Below are positions 18,406 to 27,561 of a DNA stretch of 42,943 nucleotides, one piece after another; position 1 is the stretch's first letter; every line of letters begins with the position of its first letter. Under the pieces are notes generated by a model that worked only from the letters and a program-made list of their open reading frames with translations, was not told where the DNA came from and made no database searches. The position numbers were made by a program, and so were the translations under genes. This DNA is from an uncultured Bacteroidales bacterium (GTDB lineage Bacteria > Bacteroidota > Bacteroidia > Bacteroidales > P3): the NCBI GenBank assembly GCA_905233895.1, contig CAJOFL010000015.1, forward strand, positions 1 to 42,943, written 5' to 3'.

Positions 18406-20639
18406 TGCTGGCCTCCGTACTTTAGTTTATACTCTTCTGTCTTGCAAAAGAGGCCGGTAGCCACATCGCTGTATATATACCCACGTTTTTTCCACATAGA
18501 CAAGCAGCTCGCGCCGTCATCGGTTTTACCTTGTTTTCTGCGCATCTGGAGGTATTCTTCCTTGTTGAACTGATCAGGAAGGAGATTCAGGAGGTTCTGT
18601 GGGGCCGAATGTTTCTGAATGGCTAGATTATGTTCTTCTTCGGCTTCCAACTGCTTGCCGAAGTAGAGCATCTTGCACCAAAGGTCATAGCGTTCGCTCC
18701 AACTAACAAATTCTTGTATCTCCTTGTTCCAGTGGCAGTTGTTGGCCACATAAAGGACCATGGCTTTTAGCCATGCAATAACATTTGAGCGGTGACTGAA
18801 GATTTTATATGCCCTAGAGTCATATAATTTTGCTATTCCAATATTCTCTTGTGATAACTCCTTCGCCAACCGGTCAGCCTGAGGGCATTTGATAAGGCCG
18901 TTGGCGGCCTCAAGTCTTTCGATGTAGGGTTTCAGTTGTTGGGCAAACCGCTCGTCATAGATGCCCATTACAGGCATCTCGCTGCTTTCTTCGGGGATTA
19001 TAATTGTAGATATATCCAGACGGCTCAGTGTGCCGTCGCTTATCAAACCCTTCTCAAAGAATTTTTTGGCGTTGAGAGGGGTGGTGGCGGCATTGAAATT
19101 CCACCTGAGCGGCGCCATTCCTGAAACCGAGTCGGCACTGACTCGCTCCTGACCGGCCAAGGAGTTGTCGAAGGCTTCTCGTATAAGCAATGCCACCTCG
19201 TCGGTCTTTCCACTTGAGGTGACCTTGTTAAGTCCATCAAGCTCGTCGACTATGGTGTAGAGAAACCTCTCTCCATTGTTGTTGGCATCAATGAGGCGCT
19301 GGTTGAATACAGCGTCGGTAAGGTTGTTGGATAAGTATTGTATACAGATATCTGTTGGGTGCGGATCCTTCTTTTGTTTGGCGGTTGGATTTTTTTGTTT
19401 CCATTCAGTTTCGCGTTGACGCGACGGGAAGTCACGCTGGCGAATATCCTCTGTGATAAACTCAATTGGTTTTTTGATGCAACTTTTGCCGCAACCTTGA
19501 AGGCCTATGAGGACATTCATCAACGTTGGCTCATGGGTCACGTTGTCAATATATCTGAATTTCACCCCGTGCATGTGGGCGGCCAACGCGGGGAACACCG
19601 CTGAAGCCACGGCTGGTTTGTAGATTGCAGGCACTTTGCAGGTGAGTAGCTGTATCTGCGCCGGGAGTTTATGGGGCATCGGAGGCGGGGTTTTCATGGT
19701 ACCCCCGCAGGCCTTGAGGCCGTTCTGGGCCTTCAGAGCCTTCAACACTTGATTTAGCCTGTAGGGCATTCCCTCTTGTATTTTCGCCTCGAGGGCGTTC
19801 TCTATCTTCTTTCGCTTATCTTCTGTCGGGAAACCGTCGTAGCAGGGAATCACCTGGTCGAGCCACTCTGGGTTATGGTCGCAGATGTGACGCAGGTCGC
19901 AGGCCAGCTGAAAGGTTAGTGTATCACGGTTCCCGCGTACGGGTTCTTTCCCTTCATTAAATAGCTCCCAGTATTTCGCGATAATCTCGGAGTAGTGGAA
20001 CCCATTGTATTCCATCGGGAACGATTTTATGGGGGTGGTGGCGCGACCATGGCAGTGACTGCACCCAGCGCAGTTGTGCTTGCACACGCAATGTGGGGGC
20101 TCCACGGCCTCCTCTTGCTTAAATATCTCGTCATCAAGATATATAAGTTCCTCTGGGTCGGCCGTTGTGGTGAAGAACACGCGGGTGATGTCCTTTGCAC
20201 CACGGTCATAATCCACATCAAGCGTGGTGCTAGCCCAACGAAGGTTCTCTTCCTGGTCCATTCCAGGCTTCCTCCGGAACACAAGGTGGTAGCCCTGGCC
20301 TCGGGCGCTTCGCTCGAGCATCAGCAGCCCAAGCTCTTCCTTCTTGGCCAATATACGTTGTTTTATACTCTCCATTTCTCCGGTGGGGATATGGTCAATA
20401 TCCATACCAACAGTGCTGGACATTCTAGTGGTACCCTTTAACGTGCCGTCGTCGTTGGGCAGGCAGCTGTAGTTCATCTGCAGCAGATTCTTCTTCTGCT
20501 CCTCGTCGCCTTCGCGGACTGCCTTGAGGGTTCTTCGTTGTTTTTCACTTCCTCGCAGTGCGAGGTAATTTTCTCTACTAAGGACCGGTTGCATCACTTT
20601 GGCTCCGGAGGCCTTATTAAAAAATACTTCATATGTCAT
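18402..20639 (-). CDS. VirE_N-type primase-helicase of a mobile element
   Basis: 745 residues. The N-terminal 160 residues match the BT4734/VirE_N type and carry what looks like a primase-polymerase active site: D80-x-D82 (GMDIDH), SARGQGYH with His118, and Arg153 in DITRVFF. A cysteine/histidine cluster (C184, C186, C190, C193, C196 with nearby His) could bind zinc. From about 370 there is an ATPase resembling DUF3987-type helicases: Walker A GLQGCGKS (379-386) and Walker B DELD (465-468). Such proteins serve replication of plasmids, phages and integrative elements. The gene has its own promoter, overlaps a 130-residue partner, and faces a large AT-rich inverted repeat. No integrase, capsid or mobilisation gene is adjacent. 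Confidence 0.85.
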   Translation of the reverse strand: MTYEVFFNKASGAKVMQPVLSRENYLALRGSEKQRRTLKAVREGDEEQKKNLLQMNYSCLPNDDGTLKGTTRMSSTVGMDIDHIPTGEMESIKQRILAKKEELGLLMLERSARGQGYHLVFRRKPGMDQEENLRWASTTLDVDYDRGAKDITRVFFTTTADPEELIYLDDEIFKQEEAVEPPHCVCKHNCAGCSHCHGRATTPIKSFPMEYNGFHYSEIIAKYWELFNEGKEPVRGNRDTLTFQLACDLRHICDHNPEWLDQVIPCYDGFPTEDKRKKIENALEAKIQEGMPYRLNQVLKALKAQNGLKACGGTMKTPPPMPHKLPAQIQLLTCKVPAIYKPAVASAVFPALAAHMHGVKFRYIDNVTHEPTLMNVLIGLQGCGKSCIKKPIEFITEDIRQRDFPSRQRETEWKQKNPTAKQKKDPHPTDICIQYLSNNLTDAVFNQRLIDANNNGERFLYTIVDELDGLNKVTSSGKTDEVALLIREAFDNSLAGQERVSADSVSGMAPLRWNFNAATTPLNAKKFFEKGLISDGTLSRLDISTIIIPEESSEMPVMGIYDERFAQQLKPYIERLEAANGLIKCPQADRLAKELSQENIGIAKLYDSRAYKIFSHRSNVIAWLKAMVLYVANNCHWNKEIQEFVSWSERYDLWCKMLYFGKQLEAEEEHNLAIQKHSAPQNLLNLLPDQFNKEEYLQMRRKQGKTDDGASCLSMWKKRGYIYSDVATGLFCKTEEYKLKYGGQQ

Positions 20640-20700
20640 ATGACAAAGATTTTTTTATTTCGGATTGCCACTTGAGCGGTTCTCCCTATTAAATTTGCTG

Positions 20701-20730
20701 CAAAGTTAAGAAAACGGTTCGTACTGGCAA
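20701..20730 (-). promoter_or_regulatory. Promoter of the primase-helicase gene
   Basis: Minus strand: TTG of the -33 box near 20730-20726 and TAACTTTG at 20708-20701, with a 17-19 bp spacer, 62 bp before the ATG at 20639. Confidence 0.6.
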
Positions 20731-20825
20731 TCAACATAACAACAAATATTTCAACGATAAACAACCATACTTTGTGTGTTGGCAGAATCAAAAATTATTC
20801 GTATGGCCCACCCTTGGACGGATTA

Positions 20826-20961
20826 ATTTCACAGTTAACAGATTAACAGCAAAACACTATTCCCCCCTTTCACCCAACAAAAATAATTTATATTATATAT
20901 AATATAAAATTATTTTTGAAGCAATGTGGTGGGTGTTCAGGCTGCTGTTAACTTGTGAAAT
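20826..20961. repeat. Large nested AT-rich inverted repeat, candidate replication origin
   Basis: Three nested palindromic layers. Outer arms: ATTTCACA-GTTAACAG (20826-20841) and its complement at about 20945-20961 with one extra base. Middle arms: CACCCA (20871-20876) and TGGGTG (20930-20935). Core: 37 bp of only A and T (20880-20916), palindromic apart from a one-base shift. It lies between the divergent primase-helicase and DUF6266 genes in the 594-bp gap 20640-21233. Replication origins of elements often combine AT-rich melting DNA with inverted repeats. A regulatory cruciform is the alternative. Confidence 0.6.
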
Positions 20962-21038
20962 GTGAAAAGTTGGCACCTCAAGGCAACCAAACCATAACTA
21001 TTTTAATTTTAGTCTCGTAGACCGCAATGCCAAGGTCG

Positions 21039-21046
21039 TATCTTTG
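21039..21046 (+). promoter_or_regulatory. -7 box for the DUF6266 gene
   Basis: TATCTTTG followed by a purine-pyrimidine start region; no convincing TTTG lies 19 bp upstream. Transcripts would carry a leader of about 180 nt. Confidence 0.55.
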
Positions 21047-21053
21047 CATCGTC

Positions 21054-21200
21054 TTCAGGGTCGGAAGGCGACGCACCGGCACAGTGTAGACTACCACCCC
21101 GCAAGCCTACAGGAAGGGTACCCGGGCCAGCGGACACGGTGCAGTCAGCGCGCAGACACGGCGCTGGTACGGAGCCAGGAACCTCGAGACGAGCAAACCA
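21054..21200 (+). ncRNA. Long GC-rich structured leader upstream of the DUF6266 gene
   Basis: Between the -7 box and the ATG lies about 180 nt of GC-rich sequence that contrasts with the AT-rich DNA upstream. Several pairings are visible: GAC-GCACCG (21070-21078) with CGGTGC-A-GTC (21137-21146, one bulge), enclosing TGTAG/CTACA (21085-21089 with 21107-21111). Then come CAGCGC/GCGCTG (21146-21151 with 21161-21166) and CTCG-AGA-CGAG (21183-21193). No small gene fits the stretch. It could be a cis-regulatory leader or a separate small RNA; I recognise no known riboswitch core. Confidence 0.45.
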
Positions 21201-21233
21201 TAACCTAAAACCTTAACCAAAAAACAAACAACT

Positions 21234-21893
21234 ATGTCAAAGTACAATCAGGGCTATCTTGGAGCCCAAATCGGAAAACTCGGCAACGGCGTGGGGCGCA
21301 TGTGGAAAGGCCGCCCCGTAATGTCAGTCTATCAGCCCAACGTGGCTAACCCCCGCACCAGTGCACAGCAGATAGTGCGCGCCCGCTTCGGCCGCCTGGC
21401 AAAGCTCTCGAGCGCCTTCTACGCAGTCCTCCTGCAAGGCCTCGGCATCAAGGCCAGACAGTACCGCATCACCGAGGGCAACGCGTTCATCAGCGAGAAC
21501 TGGCCCAACGTGACCGCCGTCAGCCCCGACGACGTGACCGTCAACTACCCGAGCCTGCAGATTGCCCGCGGCAACCTGCCCATGTTCGAGTGTGGCGCTG
21601 TCAACTTCGGTTCCACCACCCATCTCCACCTCGAGGCCTCCCTGACCGGCGGCGCCGACCAGTGGGGCGCCAGCGAGAACGACGACATCTACATGGTCGC
21701 CTACTGCCCCGAGCTGAATCAGAGCGCCCTCGGCTCGGGCTCCAAGCGCTCGGCCGAGAAGGTGAGCGTCAACGTTCCCGCCTCGTGGGATGGCATGGAG
21801 GTCTACGTCTACGCCTTCGGCATGAGCGACCCCAACAGCCGCACCCGCCAGTGCTCCAACACCCTCTACTGCGGTAGCGGAGAGGTCTGCTAA
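21234..21893 (+). CDS. DUF6266 family protein
   Basis: 219 residues with the features of the Bacteroidota family DUF6266: an N-terminal Gly-rich opening (NQGYLGAQIGKLGNGVGRMWKGRPVMSVYQ), the VANPRTSAQQIVRARFGRLAKL segment, a YRITEGNAFISEN segment and beta-rich C-terminal half. The family's function is unknown; members are often next to mobile-element or phage-like genes. There is no signal peptide. Here it is divergent from a primase-helicase and follows an unusually long structured leader, with a strong terminator directly after it, so it is a self-contained transcription unit. Confidence 0.75.
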   Translation: MSKYNQGYLGAQIGKLGNGVGRMWKGRPVMSVYQPNVANPRTSAQQIVRARFGRLAKLSSAFYAVLLQGLGIKARQYRITEGNAFISENWPNVTAVSPDDVTVNYPSLQIARGNLPMFECGAVNFGSTTHLHLEASLTGGADQWGASENDDIYMVAYCPELNQSALGSGSKRSAEKVSVNVPASWDGMEVYVYAFGMSDPNSRTRQCSNTLYCGSGEVC

Positions 21894-21918
21894 AAAGTGA
21901 GGCCTCGCCACCCCCAAG

Positions 21919-21952
21919 CCCCCTCTCCCTCAAAAAGAGAGGGGGTGTTTTT
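21919..21952 (+). terminator. Terminator after the DUF6266 gene
   Basis: Perfect 9-bp stem CCCCCTCTC/GAGAGGGGG with a 9-nt loop, then TGTTTTT. Confidence 0.85.
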
Positions 21953-21973
21953 GAGAGTTTAAGACATTTTAAG

Positions 21974-22004
21974 TTTGGCAGGTCGAAAAAAAAGTGTATC
22001 TTTG
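21974..22004 (+). promoter_or_regulatory. Promoter of the M23 peptidase-trmD-clpP unit
   Basis: TTTG at 21974-21977, 19-bp spacer, TATCTTTG at 21997-22004, with a leader of about 30 nt to the ATG at 22040. Confidence 0.7.
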
Positions 22005-22039
22005 CAAGTTAATACTACACCCGAACAGAGAGCATTCAA

Positions 22040-23242
22040 ATGAAATATATCGACCGTATAATATTGACCCTCGGACTGTTGGCGCTTCCGGTAACGCTGG
22101 TTGGGCAGAACGACGACTCGCAGAAAAAGTCGGAAATCAAGCTCAACAACCTGGATGTTATCTATGAGGACGACGAGTTCAAAGGGGTCACCGTGGACCA
22201 AAAGGACGACCGCGGCACCGAGACCGACCTCTACCAGCCGCCCTACGTAGTCACACCCCTCGAAATCGAGGAGGACGACGATGACCTTCCCCCCGCCTAC
22301 ACCCTCAACGACGACGGCGCCGAGAGCGAGGACGAAATCCTTTGGGAGGCTTTCGACACCTCGATTATCCACCTCCCGAAGCTCGACCCGGCATCCATCA
22401 CCGACCCGATACTCATTAAACTCGACAAGTTCACGTGGCCCACTCCCCTCTCGGCGCGACCCACCTCGCACTTCGGACCCCGCCGCCGCCGCTGGCACTA
22501 CGGGCTCGACCTGGCGCAACCCACCGGCGAACCCATCTACGCTGCCTTCGACGGGGTGGTCAGAATCTCGAAACTCAACCGCAGCTACGGTAACCTGGTG
22601 ATTATCCACCACGCCAACGGCCTGGAGACCTACTACGCCCACATGTCGAAACGGCACGTCAACGCCGGCGACCACGTCAAGAGCGGCCAGATTATCGGCC
22701 TCTGCGGCAACACCGGACGCTCCTATGGAAGCCACCTGCACTTCGAAATACGCTACATGGGCAACGCCATGAACCCCGAGAACGTGATCGACTGCTCGAC
22801 GCACGACCTCATAAGCCCCACCCTCTCGCTCACCTCAGCATCGTTCCGCAAGGTGGCAAAAGGCGGCAAGAGCGGCACGACAGGAACGGCGTCGAACGGC
22901 TGGTACCGGGTGCGACAGGGTGACACCCTCGAGAAGATTGCCCGCCGCAACGGAACCACTGTGAAACGGCTCTGCCAGCTCAACGGCATCAGCCAGAACA
23001 AGGTGCTCCATCCCGGCGACCGCCTGAAGGTGAGCGGAAGCGCCAGCAAACCCGCGCAGACGAGCCCGGCTCCCGCCACGAGCCAGCCCGCATCGGCAGG
23101 CACCACCTACACCGTGCGCAGCGGCGACACGCTGTACAAGATTGCACGCGCCCACGGCACCACGGTGAAGCACCTCTGCCAGCTCAACGGCATCAGCGAG
23201 AACAGCAAACTGCGCGTGGGTCAGAAACTGAAGGTGAAATGA
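22040..23242 (+). CDS. M23 family peptidoglycan endopeptidase with two LysM domains
   Basis: 400 residues. The signal peptide (about 1-22) leaves Gln-Asn-Asp as the likely mature N-terminus. An acidic linker (about 40-100) follows. The LytM/M23 domain (about 130-250) has the complete zinc site: His153 and Asp157 in HYGLD, and His232/His234 in HLHFE. Two LysM repeats at about 288-332 and 356-400 ([30 protein letters not shown] and a close copy) bind glycan. It should cut peptide cross-bridges in the periplasm during growth or division; with intact metal ligands it is likely active rather than an EnvC-like activator. trmD starts 10 bp downstream. Confidence 0.94.
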   Translation: MKYIDRIILTLGLLALPVTLVGQNDDSQKKSEIKLNNLDVIYEDDEFKGVTVDQKDDRGTETDLYQPPYVVTPLEIEEDDDDLPPAYTLNDDGAESEDEILWEAFDTSIIHLPKLDPASITDPILIKLDKFTWPTPLSARPTSHFGPRRRRWHYGLDLAQPTGEPIYAAFDGVVRISKLNRSYGNLVIIHHANGLETYYAHMSKRHVNAGDHVKSGQIIGLCGNTGRSYGSHLHFEIRYMGNAMNPENVIDCSTHDLISPTLSLTSASFRKVAKGGKSGTTGTASNGWYRVRQGDTLEKIARRNGTTVKRLCQLNGISQNKVLHPGDRLKVSGSASKPAQTSPAPATSQPASAGTTYTVRSGDTLYKIARAHGTTVKHLCQLNGISENSKLRVGQKLKVK

Positions 23243-23252
23243 GTGTTCAGTT

Positions 23253-23957
23253 ATGAGGATTGATATTCTGACGTTGTTCCCGAACATGATGTCCATGTTC
23301 TTCGAGGAAAGCATCCTCAAGCGGGCCCAGAAGAAGGGGCTTGCGGAAGTGGTGTTCCACGACCTGCACGACTACTCGCTGACACGCTACGGTTCGGTGG
23401 ACGACTACCCCTACGGGGGAGCGGCAGGCATGGTGATGTCGGTGGAACCCCTGGCTAACTGCATCGAGGCCCTCCAGGCCGAACGGCACTACGACGACGT
23501 GATTTACACCGCCCCCGACGGCGAGATGTTCTCACAGCCGATGGCCAACCAACTCTCGCTGGCACAGAATTTGATAGTGCTCTGTGGGCACTACAAGGGT
23601 GTCGACGAACGGGTGCGCGAGCATTTCATCACCCGCGAGATAAGCATCGGCGACTATGTGCTTACCGGAGGCGAGCTGGCGGCAGCGGTAATCTGCGACG
23701 CCGTCATCCGGCTGGTTCCCGGAGTGATAGGCGACGAGCAGTCGGCATTGGCCGATTCCTATCAGGACGGCCTGGTGGCTCCTCCGGAATACACCCGTCC
23801 GCCGGAGTTCCGCGGATGGCGGGTTCCCGACGTGCTCCTCAGCGGCAACCACCAGAAAATCGAGCAGTGGCGCATGGAACAGGCAATCCAGCGCACCAAG
23901 GAACGCCGGCCCGACCTGTTGAAGAAACAAGATAACAACAAAACAACAATATTATGA
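23253..23957 (+). CDS. trmD: tRNA (guanine-37-N1) methyltransferase
   Basis: Methylates G37 of tRNAs reading CNN codons with S-adenosylmethionine, preventing +1 frameshifts. 234 residues, usual length. Family signatures are all present: [12 protein letters not shown] at the start, [24 protein letters not shown], the trefoil-knot segment [12 protein letters not shown], and [30 protein letters not shown]. The ATG is preceded by AGTGTTCAGTT, as for rsh. Its stop overlaps the clpP start by 4 bp (ATGA), indicating one operon with the M23 peptidase and clpP. Confidence 0.97.
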   Translation: MRIDILTLFPNMMSMFFEESILKRAQKKGLAEVVFHDLHDYSLTRYGSVDDYPYGGAAGMVMSVEPLANCIEALQAERHYDDVIYTAPDGEMFSQPMANQLSLAQNLIVLCGHYKGVDERVREHFITREISIGDYVLTGGELAAAVICDAVIRLVPGVIGDEQSALADSYQDGLVAPPEYTRPPEFRGWRVPDVLLSGNHQKIEQWRMEQAIQRTKERRPDLLKKQDNNKTTIL

Positions 23958-24631
23958 CCGAATTTGAGAAATACGCCACCCGCCATCGTGGCATCAGCAG
24001 CACAACACTGGCCAAATACACATCGGCCATCAACAACTCGCTGACCCCCTATATCGTCGAGGAACGCCAGTTGAACGTGGCCCAGATGGACGTCTTCAGC
24101 CGCCTGATGATGGACCGCATCATCTTCCTCGGAACCGCTATCGACGACTACACTGCAAACGTCATCCAGGCACAGCTGCTTTTCCTCGAGAGCGTCGACT
24201 CGCAGAAGGATATCCAGATTTACCTCAACTCGCCGGGAGGCTCCGTATATGCCGGATTGGGCATCTACGACACGATGCAGTACATCCAGCCCAAGGTCTC
24301 AACCATCTGCACCGGACTGGCCGCTTCGATGGCCTCGGTGCTCCTCTGCGCCGGTGAGAAGGGGCGCCGCTGCGCCCTCCCCCACGCACGCGTGATGATC
24401 CACCAGCCGATGGGCGGCGCCGACGGACAGGCTACCGACATGGAGATTACCGTCCGCGAGATTCTCAAACTCAAGAAGGAACTCTACGAAATCATCGCCC
24501 TCCACAGTGGGCAGCCCTATGAACAGGTGGAGAAGGACAGCGACCGTGACCACTGGTTCACAGCCGAAGAGGCTCTGCAATACGGCATGATCGACGAGGT
24601 GCTTACCCGCAAGGTTGCAACAGAGCAATAA
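23954..24631 (+). CDS. clpP: ATP-dependent Clp protease proteolytic subunit
   Basis: 225 residues. Serine protease subunit that forms the double-ring chamber used with ClpX or ClpC-type unfoldases in the cytoplasm. Catalytic triad: Ser125 (GLAASMAS), His150 (MIHQP) and Asp199 (DRDHWF). Other family segments are [25 protein letters not shown] and the handle helix [23 protein letters not shown]. It is translated with a 4-bp overlap from trmD. A bidirectional terminator follows, separating it from pgi. No clpX is next to it. Confidence 0.97.
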   Translation: MTEFEKYATRHRGISSTTLAKYTSAINNSLTPYIVEERQLNVAQMDVFSRLMMDRIIFLGTAIDDYTANVIQAQLLFLESVDSQKDIQIYLNSPGGSVYAGLGIYDTMQYIQPKVSTICTGLAASMASVLLCAGEKGRRCALPHARVMIHQPMGGADGQATDMEITVREILKLKKELYEIIALHSGQPYEQVEKDSDRDHWFTAEEALQYGMIDEVLTRKVATEQ

Positions 24632-24636
24632 AAGAA

Positions 24637-24667
24637 AAAGGCCGTCGGTTGACGGCCTTTCTTTTTT
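24637..24667. terminator. Bidirectional terminator between clpP and pgi
   Basis: Stem AAAGGCCGTC/GACGGCCTTT with a short loop, a T run on the right for clpP and an A run on the left that serves pgi on the other strand. Confidence 0.85.
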
Positions 24668-25975
24668 CTAGAACCCCGGCTTACCGAGGAGTCGGAACAT
24701 GTTCTTCTTGTAGGCTTCCACTCCCGGCTGGTCGAAGGGGTTGACCCCGAGGGTGTAGCCGCTCACGCCGCAGGCGAACTCGAAGAAGTAGATGAGCTGG
24801 CCGACGGTGTATTCATCCAAAGTCGGAACGGTAATCTCAACAACAGGCACTCCACCTGAGACATGAGCCTCAATGGTACCGTTGGCTGCACAGTCGTTGA
24901 TCTCGGTGAGGCTCTTGCCAACGAGGTAGTTGATACCGTCGAGGTTCTGTTCGTCGGTGGGAACGGGCACGGTGGCGTGAGGTTTCTCCACGCGCACCAT
25001 TGTTTCCATCATAAGGCGCTCGCCGTCCTGCACATACTGCCCCATCGAGTGGAGGTCAGTGGTGATGCTGATGCTGTGGGGCAACAGGCCCTTGTGCTCC
25101 TTACCCTCGCTCTCGCCGTAGAGCTGTTTCCACCACTCGGCCAGATAGCGCAGATTGGGGATGCAGCTGACCATCATTTCAACCTTTACACCACTGCGGT
25201 ACAACGCGTTACGCACTGCGGCATACATCAAGGCGGGGTTATCCTCCAGGGTGTTGCCATTAACACATATATTACGCATGTCACGTGCGCCCGCAATCAA
25301 TTTATCTATATCGTAACCAGCCATTGCTATCGGCAGCAGGCCCACAGGAGTAAGTACCGAGAAGCGTCCGCCTACATTGTCGGGAATAACGTACATGGGA
25401 TAGCCTTCTTGGACGGCAATCTCGTGCAGTGCACCGCGACGGGCGTCGGTGATCGCGACGATGCGTTTCGAAGCCTCATCCGCACCGTATTTGTTCACCA
25501 GATGGGCCTTTACGATACGGAAAGCCACTGCAGGTTCGGTGGTGGTGCCGCTCTTTGAGATTACGGTCACAGTGTAGTCCTCATGATCCAATACCTTCAG
25601 CAGCTGGGCGTAATAGTCCTCGCTCAACGTGTGGCCGGCATAGACGATGTAGGGCTTCTCGCTGCGGTCCATAGCGGCAAACTCCGACTGGAGGGCCTCA
25701 ATCACCATACGCGCACCCAGATACGAACCTCCGATACCGATGACAACCATCAGGCGGCTCTTTGCGGCAAGCCGCGCGACATCGGCCTTCAACGAAGCCA
25801 GCATGCTCCCGTCGATATTCTCCGGAAGATCAACCCAACCCAAGAAGTCGTTGCCGGCGGCGTCGCCCTTCAGCAGATGCTCCTTTGCGGCCAGTACCTC
25901 TGGAAGCATATCTGATACAGCATTTTGTCCGATTTTGTTCAGCGCATTGCTGATTTTGACATCTATTTTCTGCAT
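24668..25975 (-). CDS. pgi: Glucose-6-phosphate isomerase
   Basis: Interconverts glucose-6-phosphate and fructose-6-phosphate in glycolysis. Start chosen at the ATG at 25975 (MQKIDVKISNALN), which aligns with the short N-terminus typical of Bacteroidales Pgi; further in-frame ATGs at 26005 and 26020 would add 10-15 untypical residues. 435 residues, the short bacterial form. Signatures: VIGIGGSYLGARM, VISKSGTTTEPAVAFR, GGRFSVLTPVGLLP, a family-typical lysine-rich GKEHKGLLPHSISITTDLHSMGQ and NPFDQPGVEAYKKNM at the C-terminus. Stands alone; convergent with clpP and divergent from the OmpA gene. Confidence 0.96.
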   Translation of the reverse strand: MQKIDVKISNALNKIGQNAVSDMLPEVLAAKEHLLKGDAAGNDFLGWVDLPENIDGSMLASLKADVARLAAKSRLMVVIGIGGSYLGARMVIEALQSEFAAMDRSEKPYIVYAGHTLSEDYYAQLLKVLDHEDYTVTVISKSGTTTEPAVAFRIVKAHLVNKYGADEASKRIVAITDARRGALHEIAVQEGYPMYVIPDNVGGRFSVLTPVGLLPIAMAGYDIDKLIAGARDMRNICVNGNTLEDNPALMYAAVRNALYRSGVKVEMMVSCIPNLRYLAEWWKQLYGESEGKEHKGLLPHSISITTDLHSMGQYVQDGERLMMETMVRVEKPHATVPVPTDEQNLDGINYLVGKSLTEINDCAANGTIEAHVSGGVPVVEITVPTLDEYTVGQLIYFFEFACGVSGYTLGVNPFDQPGVEAYKKNMFRLLGKPGF

Positions 25976-26100
25976 GATTTTTAATGTTTTATTGTTGTTT
26001 TTCATGAAAAATACACCCATTAAAACGAGGTTATGAAAAAAATATTGTGTCGTAACTGCAATATTTTCTTCACTTTAAGAAAAAGGTTAAAAAAAAGTCA

Positions 26101-26130
26101 TTGCCGTATGGAAAAAAGTGCGTACTTTTG
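26101..26130 (+). promoter_or_regulatory. Promoter of the OmpA-family gene
   Basis: TTG at 26101-26103, 19-bp spacer, TACTTTTG at 26123-26130; the leader is about 75 nt and A-rich before the ATG at 26210, as in highly expressed Bacteroidales genes. Confidence 0.7.
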
Positions 26131-26209
26131 CACAAAATTTGAAACTAGGTACATAGTGCCCATTTGTAAAAGAATAAAAGAATATAAACAATAAAACAAC
26201 AAAAACAAA

Positions 26210-27490
26210 ATGAAAAAGATTTTCAAGTTTGCTTTGATGGTGTCGCTGCTCGTGGCATCGACAAGCGTTTTCGCCCAGAACACCGGCAAGCCGGAGTATC
26301 CCCGCTATGGTTTCTGGAGCAACTGGTCAGTTGGCGCCAGCATTGACTACAACCATGAGTTGTTGATCAACTCCAACGCCACCTCCTGGGGTATGGACAT
26401 TTTCGCCCAGCAGAAGCTGAACCACGTGTTCGACTATCGTTTCCGCCTGGGTATGCCCACCCTGTTCTCCACCCAGCCCGAACTCGCTGACGGTGAGACC
26501 CTCCGCCGCGAGAACCACTGGACCTTCACCCTCGACATTATGATTTCGCTGAACAACGCCCTCCTCGGTTACGACCCGGATCGCCGCTTCAGCATCTACC
26601 TGTTCGGTGGCCCCGGTGCCAAATTCAACGACAAACTGGGTCTCATCACGAACCTCGACAGCGCCAATGCTCACCGCGAAAACACCCAGCGTTCTGAAAA
26701 AGGTCGCGGTATGGTCATGATGACCCTCGGTCAGGGTATCAGCTACCGCCTCGGTGACAACTGGAACGTTTTCTGCGAGTACAGCTTCGATGCTACCGAC
26801 CTTGTCAACATCTTCGAGGATGACTTCTACAAATGGCACGATGTCAACAGCATCGTCCGTCTCGGTGCCAGCTACTGCTTCGGTGTCACCGCTGCCGACC
26901 AGGCCGTTGCCGCCCAGAAAGCTATGCTGAGCCAGGAGAACTTCGGTGCCCTCAACACTCAAGTCAGCAACCTCGAGAACCAAGTCGCCGCTTCGCGCAA
27001 CAACGAGAAGAAACTTGAGAACCGCATCGCCGAACTCGAGGATCAGCTCGCCGAAGCTCGCGCTAACCAGAACGCCGCTGGTGCCAATGGTGCCAACAGC
27101 GAGGCCGCCAAGGAACTGCAGGCCACCATCGACCAGATCAAGGCCGACCAGCTCAACTTCTACGCTATGCCCTTCTCCGTCCAGTACGACGTGAACGAGT
27201 GGAAGGTCTCCGAGGACGAGATGGACAAGGTGAAAGCCGTTGCCCGCGTCCTGAAAGACAACCCCGATGTTAAGATCATGGTTGTTGGCTTCGCCGACTA
27301 CACCGGAAGTGACCAGTACAACATGAAACTCTCCGAGCGCCGCGCCAACGAGGTCAAGCGCCTCCTCACCAAGACCTACGGCATCGCCGAGGATCGTATC
27401 AGCACCGACTATAAGGGCAAAAGCGTTGCCTTCGGTGACATCCAGTACGCCCTCAACCGCCGTGTCAGCTTCTATCGCGTGATTGACTAA
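26210..27490 (+). CDS. OmpA-family outer membrane protein
   Basis: 426 residues. The signal peptide (about 1-22, ending VFA) leaves Gln-Asn-Thr as the likely mature N-terminus. About 30-225 form an eight-strand-like barrel with alternating aromatic strands (RYGFWSNWSVGASIDYNHELL, RFSIYLFGGPGAKF, SIVRLGASYCFGV). About 230-300 are a coiled coil with heptads (NTQVSNLENQVAASRNNEKKLENRIAELEDQLAEA), then an Ala/Asn-rich hinge. The C-terminal OmpA domain (about 315-426) binds peptidoglycan (FADYTGSDQYNMKLSERRANEVKRLL). It ties the outer membrane to the wall. Codon use is strongly biased, suggesting an abundant protein. Strong promoter and terminator make it monocistronic. Confidence 0.95.
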   Translation: MKKIFKFALMVSLLVASTSVFAQNTGKPEYPRYGFWSNWSVGASIDYNHELLINSNATSWGMDIFAQQKLNHVFDYRFRLGMPTLFSTQPELADGETLRRENHWTFTLDIMISLNNALLGYDPDRRFSIYLFGGPGAKFNDKLGLITNLDSANAHRENTQRSEKGRGMVMMTLGQGISYRLGDNWNVFCEYSFDATDLVNIFEDDFYKWHDVNSIVRLGASYCFGVTAADQAVAAQKAMLSQENFGALNTQVSNLENQVAASRNNEKKLENRIAELEDQLAEARANQNAAGANGANSEAAKELQATIDQIKADQLNFYAMPFSVQYDVNEWKVSEDEMDKVKAVARVLKDNPDVKIMVVGFADYTGSDQYNMKLSERRANEVKRLLTKTYGIAEDRISTDYKGKSVAFGDIQYALNRRVSFYRVID

Positions 27491-27509
27491 GAATTTTAGG
27501 TAATAACTG

Positions 27510-27547
27510 AAATCCCCGCTTGTCAGAAGACAGGCGGGGATTTTTTT
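27510..27547 (+). terminator. Terminator after the OmpA-family gene
   Basis: Stem AAATCCCCGCTTGTC/GACAGGCGGGGATTT with a short loop, then a run of T. The A run on the left allows weak use by the leftward ABC transporter unit. Confidence 0.88.
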
Positions 27548-27561
27548 ATATATAATACAAA

